Assembly: GCA_029204225.1 (NCBI GenBank)
Contig: MU835284.1
Coordinates: 1 to 40,341 of the forward strand
Direction: 5' to 3'
DNA: 40,341 nucleotides
Origin: Diphasiastrum complanatum
Lineage: Eukaryota > Streptophyta > Lycopodiopsida > Lycopodiales > Lycopodiaceae
Shown: positions 1 through 10,821 of the stretch, in pieces
Numbering within the stretch: the stretch's first letter is position 1
Layout: the number at the start of each line of letters is the position of its first letter
The notes under the pieces: generated by a model
Told to the model about the DNA's origin: nothing
Database searches by the model: none
What the model saw: only the letters and a program-made list of their open reading frames with translations
Position numbers and translations under genes: made by a program

Positions 1-1172
1 TAAAGTAGACTTGAGCAACACTTTCTTGCTGCTCCTTTGACCTTACTTGAGTCTTCAATAACCTGCAAAAACAGATCTATAACATCTTTGCCAATTACCT
101 CTCCTTTGATGCTCTTGACTTGCTCCAAATTGCCAACTTCCTTTTTGCCTTGTTGAAGCCCTTTGAGATCAATCTCTTGATCATCAAGTTGACCATAAAA
201 GTCATTGAAAAAACTTTGTTTTCCATATCCATTACTTGTTGTAAAATCATGAAAACATCCAAAAGCCTTAGGTAACTCCACCAATCTCCATGTTCCATTC
301 TTCGTAAGAGTGTGATACTCAAGATCCATTGCTTGGATCCACTCATCTTCTTTCCTTGCTTCATCTACACTTGTAGGTTCATCAAAAGAGGTTAGGAAAG
401 CAACATAATTTTCAAAAACTACTTGGTTATCCTTTCATCATATGTGAGCCTTGATGGTACTTGTCTTTCTCTTAATGTTCTCCTTGGCTTTTGACTTGAT
501 GAAGGTCCTTCATCATCACCATCTAAAGTAGGATCCTTAACATCAACATAAAAAATGTTAGATCCATCCACATCACCATCAATAATGCTTGAAGACACTT
601 TTGGAATGTTCCCCTCATCAAAAATGATATCTCTACCAACAATCACTTTGTTAGTAGAAGGAATGTAAACCTTGTAGGCTTTACTCACCTCACTATATCC
701 AACAAAAATACCTTTCCTTGAAGATGGATCCTCCTTGGTTCTATCATAAAGAGTAATGTTGACATAGCATCTGCGTCCAAAAGTTCTTAAAAAGTTTACA
801 CTCGGCCTCCTCTTGAATAGCATCTCAAAAGATGTCCTTCCATCCAAAATAGCACTCGGCCACCTATTGCACAAGAAATTGGCACACAACAAAGCTTGAT
901 CCCAAAATGGTTTATCAAGATTGGCACTTAACCTCATGGCTTTAGAACTTTCACATAAAGTCCTATTCTTCCTTTTAGCCACTCCATTTTGCTGTGGGGT
1001 CCTTGGTGTTGTATCCTCCCTCATGATCCCATGCTCATCACAAAAGGCCTTGAACTTGGTAGATATGTACTCACCACCATTGTCACTCAAGCACTTGATT
1101 CTTGTGAAAAACTAGTTCTCCCTTGCATTCTTGAACTTGACAAAGACATCATACACTTCAACCTTGCTCTTT
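1..1172 (-). pseudogene. Ty1/copia pol fragment (integrase core to start of RT)
   Basis: Antisense copia polyprotein relic. The longest open stretch (1090 down to 419, 223 aa) begins at the second integrase aspartate (SDNGGEY) and continues through PQQNGVAKRKNRT and the C-terminal box LYDRTKEDPSSRKGIFVGYSE. Reading upstream to about 1172 recovers more integrase (KSKVEVYDVFVKFKNARE) interrupted by a TAG. Below 419 the frame is broken, but KEDEWIQAMDLEYHTLTKNG and the following GTWRLVELPK, typical of the RT start, are readable around 240-360 in another frame. The catalytic glutamate of the DDE triad, normally E in GVAERKNR, is K here. The piece runs off the left edge and stops at the gypsy LTR that begins at 1180. 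It is an inactive remnant; the family call is firm, the exact ends are approximate. Confidence 0.85.
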
Positions 1173-1179
1173 AATAGAT

Positions 1180-1972
1180 TGTTGGGGGTATTCCCAACAC
1201 AACATGAGCAAAGGGATAAATTTAAGAATAAATGCGTTGCGAGGGCATAGCTTCCTGCGCATATAAGTCCATGGCCCAATGAACACGCAAACTAATTGAA
1301 AATAATAGACTTGGGCCCTTTATAATTAAAATAAAACTTGAGGCCCAAAGTCATTTTAGAACTTAGAGTTTACTTGGGTCCACTTTTGGACTCACATGAA
1401 TCTTGTGAATTCTAATGTACTTTTTATTGGACCCTCAGGGCAAGTTGGGTCCAAGATGAATGGTTAGGATCATTGTGAATATTAGCCAATCAGATTTTGG
1501 GGCAAGGCCCTTCCCCATTTATAAAAAGACACCAATTGTACTCTATTTGCATGCTTGATGAGAATGAGGAAACTCTACCATTTTTGGCAGAGAAGCATCC
1601 TCATTTGCTATTCAATGCTTGTTATTGCTCTTATTGTTTTTTCCAATTGCTTTCAAGTTCCTACTTTTTGGTTCCGATAGTTTAAGTTTCTCCCTTAGCA
1701 AGTACAATAAGCATTTGAGCTAACCTCCACCCTCAACCTCTCTCTTTCTTTCTATTACACACTGTCTCTCCCTCTCTTTTACTTCAAATCATGATGAATG
1801 CTAATTTAATGGAGTAGACTTAGTGGGAGTAGTATTATAGGTGGTAGTGTTAGCGTAAAAAGTAGAGAACTATCTAAAAGTAGCATCTTTACATAGTTAG
1901 GTACCTATCCGGTGTTCTAAACCTTGTTGACAGGTGGGAGGGCTACTACGACGCGAGACCATATACCCCACA
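1180..1972 (+). repeat. 5' LTR of a Ty3/gypsy-type element
   Basis: Begins TGTTGGGGG and ends CCCCACA, giving TG...CA ends with a short imperfect inverted repeat. It is followed one base later by a primer-binding site, which fixes its 3' border. Length is 793 bp. A TATA box (TATAAAAAG) lies at 1520-1528, as expected for an LTR promoter. It interrupts the copia relic on its left. No matching 3' LTR is visible in the window, so the element is a 5' fragment. Confidence 0.7.
1520..1528 (+). promoter_or_regulatory. TATA box in gypsy LTR
   Basis: TATAAAAAG about 340 bp into the 793 bp LTR, in the sense orientation of the element. Position and sequence fit an LTR promoter; activity is inferred only. 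Confidence 0.45.
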
Positions 1973-1973
1973 G

Positions 1974-1993
1974 TGGCCCCATTGTCGGGGATA
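1974..1993 (+). other. Primer-binding site, tRNA-Asp-like
   Basis: The sequence TGGCCCCATTGTCGGGGATA directly follows the LTR. It resembles the TGGCGCCGTTGCCGGGGA site used by many plant Ty3/gypsy elements (primer complementary to tRNA-Asp), with a few differences. It supports both the LTR border and the + orientation. Confidence 0.65.
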
Positions 1994-2760
1994 GGTTTTC
2001 ACTAACTAGTATAGCTGTATTTTAGTTATTTCTTGCTTTCTAGAGTAGTTTTAGGTGGATTTTGAGGTAGGGAGAGTTAGTTTTCTGCATTTTCTTGTGT
2101 TTGGACTGTTCCCAGCTAGTGGAAGAGGTGTGACAAGGTGGAGGAGGCCCTAAATAGCCTCTAAGGGGAGCTTGCGAGAGTTAGTTCAAAATTTAAGTGT
2201 CTGTGCGAGAGTTCCCAGTGGAAAAAAGACGGAAAAGTATCAAAGAGCCCTCGCAAACACTAAAATTTTCAGTTCCAGTGGTCAAGAACCCTCGTAGAAA
2301 ATTCTGAAGTTCCATCTCAGTGAGACTAGGACATAGAGGAGTCTACGAGAGTTAGTTTGATTCCAATGAGCAAAAAATTGGGTTTAAGTGCTAGAAAATC
2401 AGTAAAAGGTGAAGATCCAGCAAATCCTTCCAGAGAGAACTCTCATAGACCACTCCAATCGATTTAGAATGTCAATTTCCATTAGAGATGAAGCCTGCAA
2501 GAGTTAGTACTGATTATTGGTGAAAATCAAGCCAAATTAGTGGTTTTGAACCTTCACAAATAGTGAAATTTTCACTTAATGCGAGAGTTAACCCTCACAG
2601 AGATTTTCAGAGTTAGATCTACCTTAGATAAAGCTCATGTAATCCTTGCGAGAGTTAGATCCCAGTAATTAGAAAGATATCAAGGTTTTTTTGACTGCAA
2701 AACAGCCAAAGAACCCTCGCATAGCCAACCCTTGCACTGGAAACCCTCGTAGACTAGATC
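1994..2760 (+). repeat. Gypsy leader with dispersed GCGAGAGTT / CCCTCGCA motifs
   Basis: Untranslated leader after the primer site. From about 2160 to 2760 it is studded with variants of GCGAGAGTTAG and of the opposite orientation AACCCTCGCA (for example near 2173, 2204, 2248, 2287, 2343, 2436, 2493, 2581, 2646, 2712 and 2745), spaced roughly 30-90 bp apart. No long open frame spans it. The role is unknown; it could be structured RNA in the element leader. Confidence 0.55.
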
Positions 2761-2964
2761 ATGACACCAGAAAATGCAAATTCTAGCCAAAACTCTGGTG
2801 ACCAATTGATAAAATTAAATCACGAACGATTCGTGAAACTTTTTGCGACACTCGAATTATTTCTGTTCGAGTTAGATCAATCAGGCTTTATAATACAACG
2901 AAACGAAACGAGACAAAATTTGGAAGAAAACGAAACAAAACGAAATAAAGCAAAACTTAAATGA
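2761..2964 (+). pseudogene. Possible truncated start of gypsy gag (67 aa)
   Basis: Open frame starting at the first ATG after the motif-rich leader (MTPENANSSQNSGDQL...). I recognise no domain. Its second half overlaps the ACGAAAC-rich tandem repeat, which gives a low-complexity NETRQNLEENETKRNKAK tail, so if it was a gag start it is cut off by the repeat. Position after the leader is the only argument for it being coding; chance is quite possible. Confidence 0.2.
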
Positions 2965-3196
2965 GCTCTGACATTGATTCATGCTGAAAGCATAGAGATC
3001 GCAAAACGAAAGGAAGTGAAAGAGTTCGCGACAAGATCAATCATGCTATGCAACGAGACGAGACAAAACAAGACGAAACTAAACGAAACAAAACAAAATT
3101 TAGATGAGCTCTGTAATTGATTTATCCTTATGGGAAAGTGATAGCGAAGCGAAGTGAGACGAAACACAAAGCGAAGAAATTTGCAAACAAGATCAG
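2820..3196. repeat. ~160 bp tandem repeat, ACGAAAC-rich
   Basis: Two units and the start of a third, anchored by GATCAATCA at 2875 and 3035 and GATCAGTTCG at 3191 (spacing about 160 and 156). Each unit carries runs of ACGAAAC/ACAAAAC, then a shared ATGAGCTCTG, then an ending rich in GCGA and AAGCGAAG. The units are diverged, so the duplication is not recent. Confidence 0.7.
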
Positions 3197-3841
3197 TTCG
3201 TCAAGAATTCAAATATGATCGCTGGTCACTGTCGACTGTATCACCCCTACAATCTTTCAGAGAATAGTCAGACACTATTGATCTACGTTAACAAATTAAT
3301 ATAGCATTCAACAAGATCAAACCAAAGTGCGGAATTATAATGAGCAAGTGAATCAGACACACGAATAGTAGCAGACAAATTTACATTCAAGGTCATGCAA
3401 TCATATAGATTAATAATGTGCAGCTACAATATCATCTATTGATTTTCTTGATTCTTCAAGCACTACATGATAGATCCACGCAATGTGTTGGCGTGAGAAA
3501 AATACAGTTCTCTCACGATTTGCATCTTGCTTACTAGTGGACTTGTGGATCTACAAATCCTATACAAAACTGTCTCGCACGCAGGCGGACTTGTATTTTA
3601 TATTTTTGTCTTCTGACTTCTTGTCTTGCTTACTAGCATTACAATATTATGCATCAAACAGAAAGTATATAGTCATGTCTTATAACTTCTAGATTAGAGT
3701 GATTAAACATCTACAACTAATCACGAATTACAAGAGTGACAGATTAGCCATGATCTAGAGTGCTTCTGTTGATGTCATGATATCTGATCTGATATTTGTA
3801 CCCCATGGTACTTGGCTGATCTTCTTGGTCAGTTGAGAAGC
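3197..3841. other. Unassigned stretch
   Basis: No convincing coding frame, LTR or RNA gene. A short phrase, CTTGCTTACTAG, occurs twice (about 3527 and 3625). It probably belongs to decayed repeat DNA. Confidence 0.4.
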
Positions 3842-3869
3842 ACGACTGATTTTGTGTTGTGTCATGTCG

Positions 3870-4865
3870 TATCATGTCTTGTCGTCTTTTGTGAAAGGTT
3901 CAAGATTGAAGACTAGCAAAGCTTTGGCATTAGAAATATTTTGTTTCTTCAATTCCCTCTCAAAGTATGATAGCTGACGAGCGATCAGAGTATTGGTACT
4001 AGCATCAACAATGTTGCATGCTTTGTCAAAAAACGTCACACACATCCCTGCATTAGCTATTTTTGCCACAGAAAGCAAGTCTTGCTACAGTGTAGGCACA
4101 AACAAAACATCTTCGAGTCATCTATCTCTGCCATTCGTGTTGAGCCATAGTGAACCAATATCATTCACCTGATATTTGAATCCATCTCCAAGAACAATGA
4201 ATCTTGATGGATCAGCACTTCAAAAATCAGACATAATTCGTCTTGATGTCACAAAGTGTGAGGTATCTCTTGAGTCTAGAATTACCTCCTGTGTGCCAGG
4301 TGTTGACACTGCACACACATATGCACAAATGTAGACGGTCAAACAATTTCTGTTCGATCTCTCTTTGCCCATTTTTGAGCTCTCTAACTCCTCGACATAG
4401 GACAAACTATTGTTGTTCTTCTGTTTATTCTGTGCTGATTTGTTCCTTTGGTTCAGGCGACAGTCCATGGCTGCATGACCCTTCTTGTGATAGTGGATAC
4501 ACTCAATTTTTGCATTGAGTCAGCACATATCGACTGTGTGCCCATCGCATCTGCATCTCACGCAGGGCTAGTCCCTTCTACTTGCTGATCATGATCCTGC
4601 CTTTGATTCGACTCCCTCTTAGGCTTGAATTGTTTCTTGATCTTTTCTTTGTTGTTGTAGAGGGCTTGGTCAGAAGCATCCTTGTGATCAAAGTGCTCTC
4701 TAGCCTCGACTTCCTCTCGAATCTCGACAATTGCCTTTTCGAGGGTCTTGGTAGGATCCTTTGCGAGCAGAATTCTGGTTGTCTAAAAAGATCTAGGTAA
4801 GGCTCTCAACAGGTAAGTGAGTTGCTTCTCTGCTGACACTATATTTTCTGCCCCAGAATTGTGTA
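3870..4865 (-). pseudogene. Ty1/copia gag-protease relic
   Basis: Read on the minus strand, the end of a copia gag is visible near 4860-4560 (LTYLLRALPRSF, TLEKAIVEIREEVEAR), followed by a CCHC zinc knuckle near 4510-4465. Then comes a protease motif (LDSRDTSHFV) near 4262 and the stretch after protease (LLSVAKIANAGMCVTFFDKA) near 4078-4020. Stops and frame breaks are frequent. The second knuckle cysteine has become Tyr (CIHYHKKGHAAMDC), and the Gly of the aspartic-protease DSG motif is Arg, so both activities would be lost even without the stops. No flanking LTR is attached on the gag side. Confidence 0.75.
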
Positions 4866-4879
4866 GAGAAAGGAATAGA

Positions 4880-4957
4880 TCCTTTAGTTGACTCCTCAGA
4901 GTTAGTGATTATATAGAGAGAGAGATATTCAGAACTTTAGTGATTAATTTGAGTCTG
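4880..4957 (+). repeat. Copia LTR fragment (matches 7222-7325)
   Basis: About 75 bp (CTCAGAGTTAGTGATTATA, GA run, AGATATT, AGAACTTTAG, ATTTGAGTCTGTAAGTA) is nearly identical to the 3' part of the LTR at 6708-7452. It lies directly before the RT relic of the same orientation, so it is probably what remains of the 5' LTR after an internal deletion. Confidence 0.7.
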
Positions 4958-4963
4958 TAAGTA

Positions 4964-6690
4964 ATCGATGGGCCTAAACCCACAACTGTTCAACCACAAG
5001 CTAAAGTTGTCCATGTCATCTACCCAAGAGAAACATCTACTCAAACACCTACAGTTAGAAGGTTTGCAAGACAACGATAACAATCTGATCGTTTTGTTCA
5101 TCAGTCATGATGAATCTGCCACTATTGCAAAAGCACTATCAATGCCTAATGTAGACGAATGAAAAGTTGCCATGGATACTGAGTACCATTTCTTGATGAA
5201 GAACAAGGCCTGAAGTCTTGTCAATCCTCCTACAGGTATAAAGCCTATTGACTCTAAATGGATCTTCAAGCTAAAGCTTAAGCCAAATGGATCAATATCC
5301 AAATGGAAATCTCGATTAGTGGTTAAAGGATTTGAGCAAGTTTATGGAATAGATTACACTGACACCTTTAGTCTAGTGGTAAAGCATCAATCTATTCGCA
5401 CCTTGCTGGCTATAGTTGTTGCAAAGGATCTGGACATTCACCAAATGGACATCTAGACAACATTCCTTCACAGATATATACAAGAAAACATATTCATTTA
5501 TCAACCAGAAGGTTATGTCCTTCAAGGCCAAGAGCATTTGGTATGTAAATTGCATAAGGCACTGTATGGCCTCAAGCAAGCTCCCCAAGCCTGGTATGAA
5601 AGAATCAATCACTTCTTGTTGCAGCATAACTTCACTTCTTGCTCTGCAAACTCTAATGTGTATCTCAAACGTAAAGGGTCAGGCTTTGTTGTAATAGCAT
5701 TATATGTTGATGATTCTTTAATTATCAACAATTCAAATCAGTCATTACAGGAAACCAAATCTCTACTTTCATCAGAATTTAAGATGACTGATTTAGGCCA
5801 ATCCATTACCTATTCGGTATGAAGATTCACAGAAAAAGTGCAAGCAGAAGGATTACTATAAGCCAAGAGTCCTATCTAATCAATGTACTTCGCAGAGATG
5901 GCATGGAGGATTGCAAGCCCGTAGACACACCTAGGGATCCAGGATCTAAGCTGTTTAAAGACATGTGACCTAGAACTCAAGTAGATCAGCAAGAAACGCG
6001 CAGATATCCTTATCAGTCCATCATAGAATCTATAATGTATTCTATGATCTGCACACGACTTGATCTTGCACATGCAGTAAGCACATTGTCTCAATACATG
6101 TCCAATCCAGGCCTACAGCATTGGAAAGCTCTACAAAGAGTATTGAGGTACATTCAAGCTTCGAAGCACTATGCTTGGAGCTATAATGGTAATCCAGAAG
6201 ATGCACTTACTTTAATCACATATTCAAATTCAGATTGGGTAGGAGACATGGCTACTAGGAAATCCACATCAGGATATATTTGTTTTCTTGCAGGAGGACC
6301 CATTTCATGGAACAACAGAAAGTAGAAATGCATTTCGTTGTCCTCCATAGAATTCGAATATGTTGCAGCTACATCAGTAACAAAGGAGATAATTTGGCTA
6401 AGAAGGCTACTGAAGAATCTGCAATTCCCACAGATCGGTCCAACAATATTCTAGTGCGACAATCAAAGCTGTATAGCTCTCTCTTTGAACTCACGTACTC
6501 ATAATAGAACTAAGCATATAGAAGTTCAATGTCATTCTATTAGAAAGAAACTTTAGAACCAAGATGTTGTACTTAGTTACTGTCATACAAACCTATTGTT
6601 AGCTAATATTTTGACAAAGCCACTGTTTAGAGATAAACATTCTACCTTAATAGATATGATAAATCTCAATTGCAGTGCAGATTCATAGCA
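4964..6690 (+). pseudogene. Ty1/copia RT-RNase H relic
   Basis: Sense copia pol 3' half. Visible in order: the RT start (MDTEYHFLMKNKA, PIDSKWIFKLKLKPNGS), QMD in IHQMDI, HLVCKLHKALYGLKQAPQAW, the polymerase box YVDDSLI (near 5700), the connection (YMSNPGLQHWKALQRVLRY), and RNase H (SDWVGDMATRKSTSGYICFL, SLSSIEFEYVAATSVTKEI, CDNQSCIALS, RTKHIEV). At least five stops and shifts break it, for example TAG after MDI, TGA after LFKDM and TAG after SWNNRK. It ends at a polypurine tract and 3' LTR. Gag, protease and integrase are missing on its 5' side. Confidence 0.88.
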
Positions 6691-6697
6691 GTAAGCT

Positions 6698-6707
6698 TAA
6701 GGGGGAG
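6698..6707 (+). other. Polypurine tract of copia element
   Basis: Purine run TAAGGGGGAG immediately before TGTTGGAG, the start of the LTR. This is the expected plus-strand primer position and confirms the + orientation. Confidence 0.75.
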
Positions 6708-7253
6708 TGTTGGAGTTTAATCTTACTCCTAATCATCCTAACTGCCCTCCTTCCTTTCCTTCAATTTTACTCTCTCAAATGAAATCTACAGAATATGAAC
6801 TATTTTTCAACAGTCTGCATTTTTGGACTGATTGTCGCTACAGTCTGTATTTTTGTTTGCAATTTCTGACAGGCGAAAAACCCGACACCCGACACTGTCA
6901 CCTTTATTTTTGCGACACTTGTGTTAACGCTTTTAACCATTTCAGACACTTCCAAAAATGCGACACTGCCTTGGAAAAAATGCGAAAAATATGACACTAC
7001 AGTTTTACATGGGATTCTACATAGACGAAAAACCCGATACTCTGCATAAATACACAGAATTTCAAGTTCTAATTAGTCAATTAATCAGTTGTAAAGCGAT
7101 CTTGTAAATGTAAAGCTAGAATAATGCAAGATCTTCCAGTTGCTATATATATATGTAGATGAGCAATTGAATCGATGAGATGGATGAAGATCAGAGAGAT
7201 AGATCTACGACCAAAATTGGTCTTTCAGTAGCTGAGTCCTCAGAGTTAGTGAT

Positions 7254-7287
<34 letters not shown>

Positions 7288-7452
7288 TTAAGAACTTTAG
7301 CAATTGATTTGAGTCTGTAAGTAGGACCACACGCTTATCAGCGCAACTGTATTGTGGTCTGATCGTTGTTACTACAACTTTATTATACAGATTCGCTATT
7401 GTTCTAATCTTTGCATTCTTGTTGAATGAAATTAACTCTCACTCCTCTTACA
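6708..7452 (+). repeat. 3' LTR of the 4.9-7.5 kb copia element
   Basis: Begins TGTTGGAG right after the polypurine tract and probably ends CTCTTACA at 7452 (about 745 bp). A TA-rich TATA-like stretch (CTATATATATATG) sits at about 7143. A (GA)n run at 7256-7285 lies inside the part shared with 4880-4957. The 3' end is less certain than the start, because the end pair is imperfect and no 5' copy of it survives. Confidence 0.65.
7256..7285. repeat. (GA)n microsatellite inside LTR
   Basis: About 15 GA units; the homologous fragment at 4917-4927 has only a short GA run, so the tract length differs between the two LTR copies. Confidence 0.85.
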
Positions 7453-7498
7453 CAAATATCATTATAAGAAAAATGTATGGCTGTTTTTGACGCCTAAG

Positions 7499-9895
7499 TT
7501 ATTTCCGATGACATTCAAACAAAATCTTGCGTTTGAGCTCATCATCACCGGATACGCAAACTTTTTCATTTCGAAATAGTAATCCATCTCGAATGGTGAA
7601 CTGTTCCACAATCTTCTTATCTTTCTTAGTTAGTTGAGTTTCTTGTGTTTCTGACTCAACGCTGTCCACATTTCTTCCAGTCTGAACAATGTTCCAAATG
7701 TGACCAAAATAAAAATCTGATTCATATTTTCCTCTCAACGGAAGATATAGATCTTGTAGAAATCTGGGTGATGACAACTCGTTCAGTTCACCGATCCGAC
7801 TAAGAGCATCTGCAACTTGATTAGAACTGCCTCTTATGTTGTGAATTTCATGATCGAATTCTTGCATCAATTCAGCCCATCGAGTTTTTCTCCCCCGAAG
7901 ATCATGTTGATTACAAAAATACTTAAGAGGTTGGTGATCCATATACACTACAAACTTACTACCATACAAGTAGTGTCTCCAGGTTTTAAGTGCATGGATT
8001 ACAGCAAACAATTCCTTTTCCTACGTAGTATAATTCAACTGAGGACCAGTAAATTTTTTGCTTTCAAACGCTAGTGGCCTAACCATTTGTAATAGAATTG
8101 CTCCAACTGCAATATCACTTGCGTCCATTCTTACAACGTAAAGTAAATCTGGATTTGCAATTTGTAACACGGAAACTGAAACAATCATTATTTTAAGTTT
8201 CTCAAAACATTGATTCAATTCCTCGTTCCAAACAGGCGGACTAGGTTGATTCCTCTTTTTCTTTTTATTAACAATTCCTTTTGTCAGATTATTAAGCGGT
8301 GCTGCCAACTTAACATAATCCTCAATAAATCTCTTGAAGAAAAGTGTAAAACCTAAAAAAGACTTTACTTGTCTCACAGTTCCTGGAATTGGCCACTCAA
8401 TCACAATCTTGATTTTATCCTCATCAATCTTGATCCCATTTACTGTGATCTTATGACCGAGATAAAGCGACTCTTGCTTAAAGAATTCACACTTGGACTC
8501 TTTAGCGTAGATTAACTCCCGACGGAGTTTCATCAAGACGATTTTTAAGTGTTCTACGTGTTCCACCAAGGATTTACTGTAAACGAGAATGTCGTCTAAG
8601 AATACAACCACAAACTTCCCCAAATATGGACGAAATAAATCATTCATCATTTGCTAGAACGTTGCTAGAGCATTCGTTAATCCAAATGGCAACACTTGAA
8701 ATTCATAATGACCAAATCTAGAACGAAATCTTATCTTTTGAACATCTTTCGACTTAATTCTTATTTGATGGTACCCTATCCTGAGATCTATTTTGGTGAA
8801 ATATCATGCTCCACCCAAGCGATCTACAAGGTCATCCATCCTGGGTAATGGATATTTATTCTTTATAGTCACTTTATTAAGCCCCTTGTAATCTACACAC
8901 ATCCAGAAACCTCCATCTTTCTTCGTTTTAAGAAGAACATGAACGCCCCATAGTGATCTACTAGGTTGTATATGTCTCATCCTCAGATAGTTTTCTATTT
9001 GATTTGAAATCTATGTCTCCTCCTTCTGAGAGAACCTATAAGATTGTCTAGAGACAGGTTGACTTCTTGGAATTAACTCAATTATGTGGTCTACTGACCT
9101 GAACGGTGGTAAACCATGAGGTAATTCAGATGAAAAAACATCCCGAAATTCATTTATGATCTGTTCTTTCACTGTTTGTTCATGATCTAATTTACAGAGT
9201 TAAGAATTGCCAAGAATTCACAACCATTTAGATTCATTTCAAGAACATCCACAACTGGAATAGCATAAATTGAAAAAACTTCATACTCAGAAAAATTCAA
9301 TGTTTTCATTTTATTAACTGTAGAAATCTGATCCAATGGACGTACAAAATTACTGCCCAATAATGTAATTACCTTATCACCCTCCTTGAAAGTGAGAATG
9401 TGCTTCTCAAAATCAATTAACAGAGAAGGCGACTTACTAAATAACCATTCTTAACCTAGGATTAAATCAGTACAAGTTAGGTCTAAAACATGAAAATTAA
9501 CTAATTCTGTGTGTCCTTGCATCAAAATTGGGAGCTTCGAGATTTTTACGTTCCAAGTCTCCAACTCTGCTCCTGAAACTAGATAAACTTTATATCTATG
9601 ATTGTTGGCTTCAGTTTCCAAACCGAGTTTCTGCACAAGACGAGAATTTATAAAATTATGAGTTGAACCACTGTCCAATAAAATACTCACTTCTTGATCT
9701 TTAACTTTGCCAATTAAATAGAAAAGCTCATTAGGCAAGAAAGAAGTAGTACTAAAAGAACATTCACACTCACAATCAATCAAGTTAATTTCCAAAGTCT
9801 TACCATTGCCTCCTGGAATTTCAATCATGTGAGCAGACACTTTCTGGACAAAATTTCATCATATGTCCAGGCTTCTTACAAACGAAACATAAGTT
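7499..9895 (-). pseudogene. Ty3/gypsy gag end-protease-RT-RNase H relic (copy 1)
   Basis: Reading from 9895 down: an intact zinc knuckle CFVCKKPGHMMKFC (9890-9845); protease with ILLDSGSTHNFI in a 129 aa frame (9840-9451); then RT with [45 protein letters not shown] and VVFLDDILVYS. The RT thumb/RNase H follows (VKSFLGF, VVRMDASDIAVGAILLQ, YMDHQPLKYF, NQVADALSRI). The chain stops within the integrase zinc-finger start (LFECH) at 7505. Stops interrupt it between protease and RT, after ALATF and around 8020. The usual integrase is absent on the left, where the relic abuts the copia LTR. It is closely similar to the piece at 16906-17860. Confidence 0.88.
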
Positions 9896-10194
9896 CTCTC
9901 AAATTCACCAAAATGGGTCAATTTTTTACTTCCTACAAATCCAATTTCTGGAATTCTTGGCTCTATCTTCTAGGACAACTTCAAAAGACTATGTTTCATC
10001 TATTTCCAGCTTCAATTGATGTTCAACAACCTCCTACCATCCAATTTCATGGAAAAAAAAACAAGCAAAAATCATGAATTTTAGCCCTTTCTAGGATTTT
10101 TTCACCATGCCCAATTGGAATTTAATGGCAAGAACATTTTCCAAATCCACATGCAATCCAAAATACAAAGTTGATTAGAACTTGCTGGATTTTG
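9896..10194 (-). other. Probable decayed gypsy gag
   Basis: This stretch lies just upstream (in gypsy sense) of the intact zinc knuckle, where gag should be. Short gag-like phrases (EVVLEDRAKNSRNW) can be read, but no domain is certain. It ends at the CACTA-like terminus. Confidence 0.35.
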
Positions 10195-10790
10195 TACTAC
10201 AAGAAAAAGTGGCCAAATTTGCTGAAAAAAATAGTAAAAATTGCGAAAATTTCGCAGTTTTTACCATTTTTTGCCAAAAAAATTGCGGAAACGGTTTCTT
10301 AATTTTTTTGGCAAATCCGCAATTTCGGACCCGCAATTTTTTTGGCTAATTTTTCGTAATTTTTATGGCTAAATTAACAATAAAAGAATTGCGGAAACCC
10401 ACCCGCAATTTTTTGGCATAATAATTACGGATTTATTTCCACAATTTGTTTCCGCAATTTGTTTGACTGATATTTTTTGCTAGATTTTTTGGGCAAAAAT
10501 TGTCAAAAAAAAATTGTGGAAATTCATTTCCGCAATTGTTGTGGCAAAAATTGCGAAAAAAAAAATTACAACAATTCATTTTCGTAATTTTTTTCAAAAT
10601 AGTGTAAAAAATATGCGGAAAATAAATTCGCAATAGAATATAAATTGTGAATTTATTTTTCGCAATTTTTATACACTATTTTGAAAAAATAGCGGAAATA
10701 AATTTCCGCAATTTTTTCACAATTTTTGCCAAAAAAAAATTGTGAATAAATACCTACAATTTGTTGGCTAAAATTGCAAAAAATATCACC
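10195..10790. mobile_element. CACTA (En/Spm) terminus with subterminal repeats
   Basis: TACTACAAGAAAAAG at 10195 matches the plant CACTA terminal inverted repeat CACTACAAGAAAA except for C to T at the first base. About 570 bp of dense subterminal repeats follow, variants of AATTGCGGAAA and its complement TTTCCGCAATT. Several pairs form hairpins, such as TGCGAAAATTTCGCA near 10238 and GCGGAAATAAATTTCCGC near 10691. In CACTA elements, such repeats are the transposase-binding region near the ends. The opposite terminus is not seen in the window. Transposase-like exons lie further inside at 11.4-12.5 kb. Confidence 0.72.
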
Positions 10791-10821
10791 AACCATACAC
10801 CCTAAACCTTGATAGCAAGTT

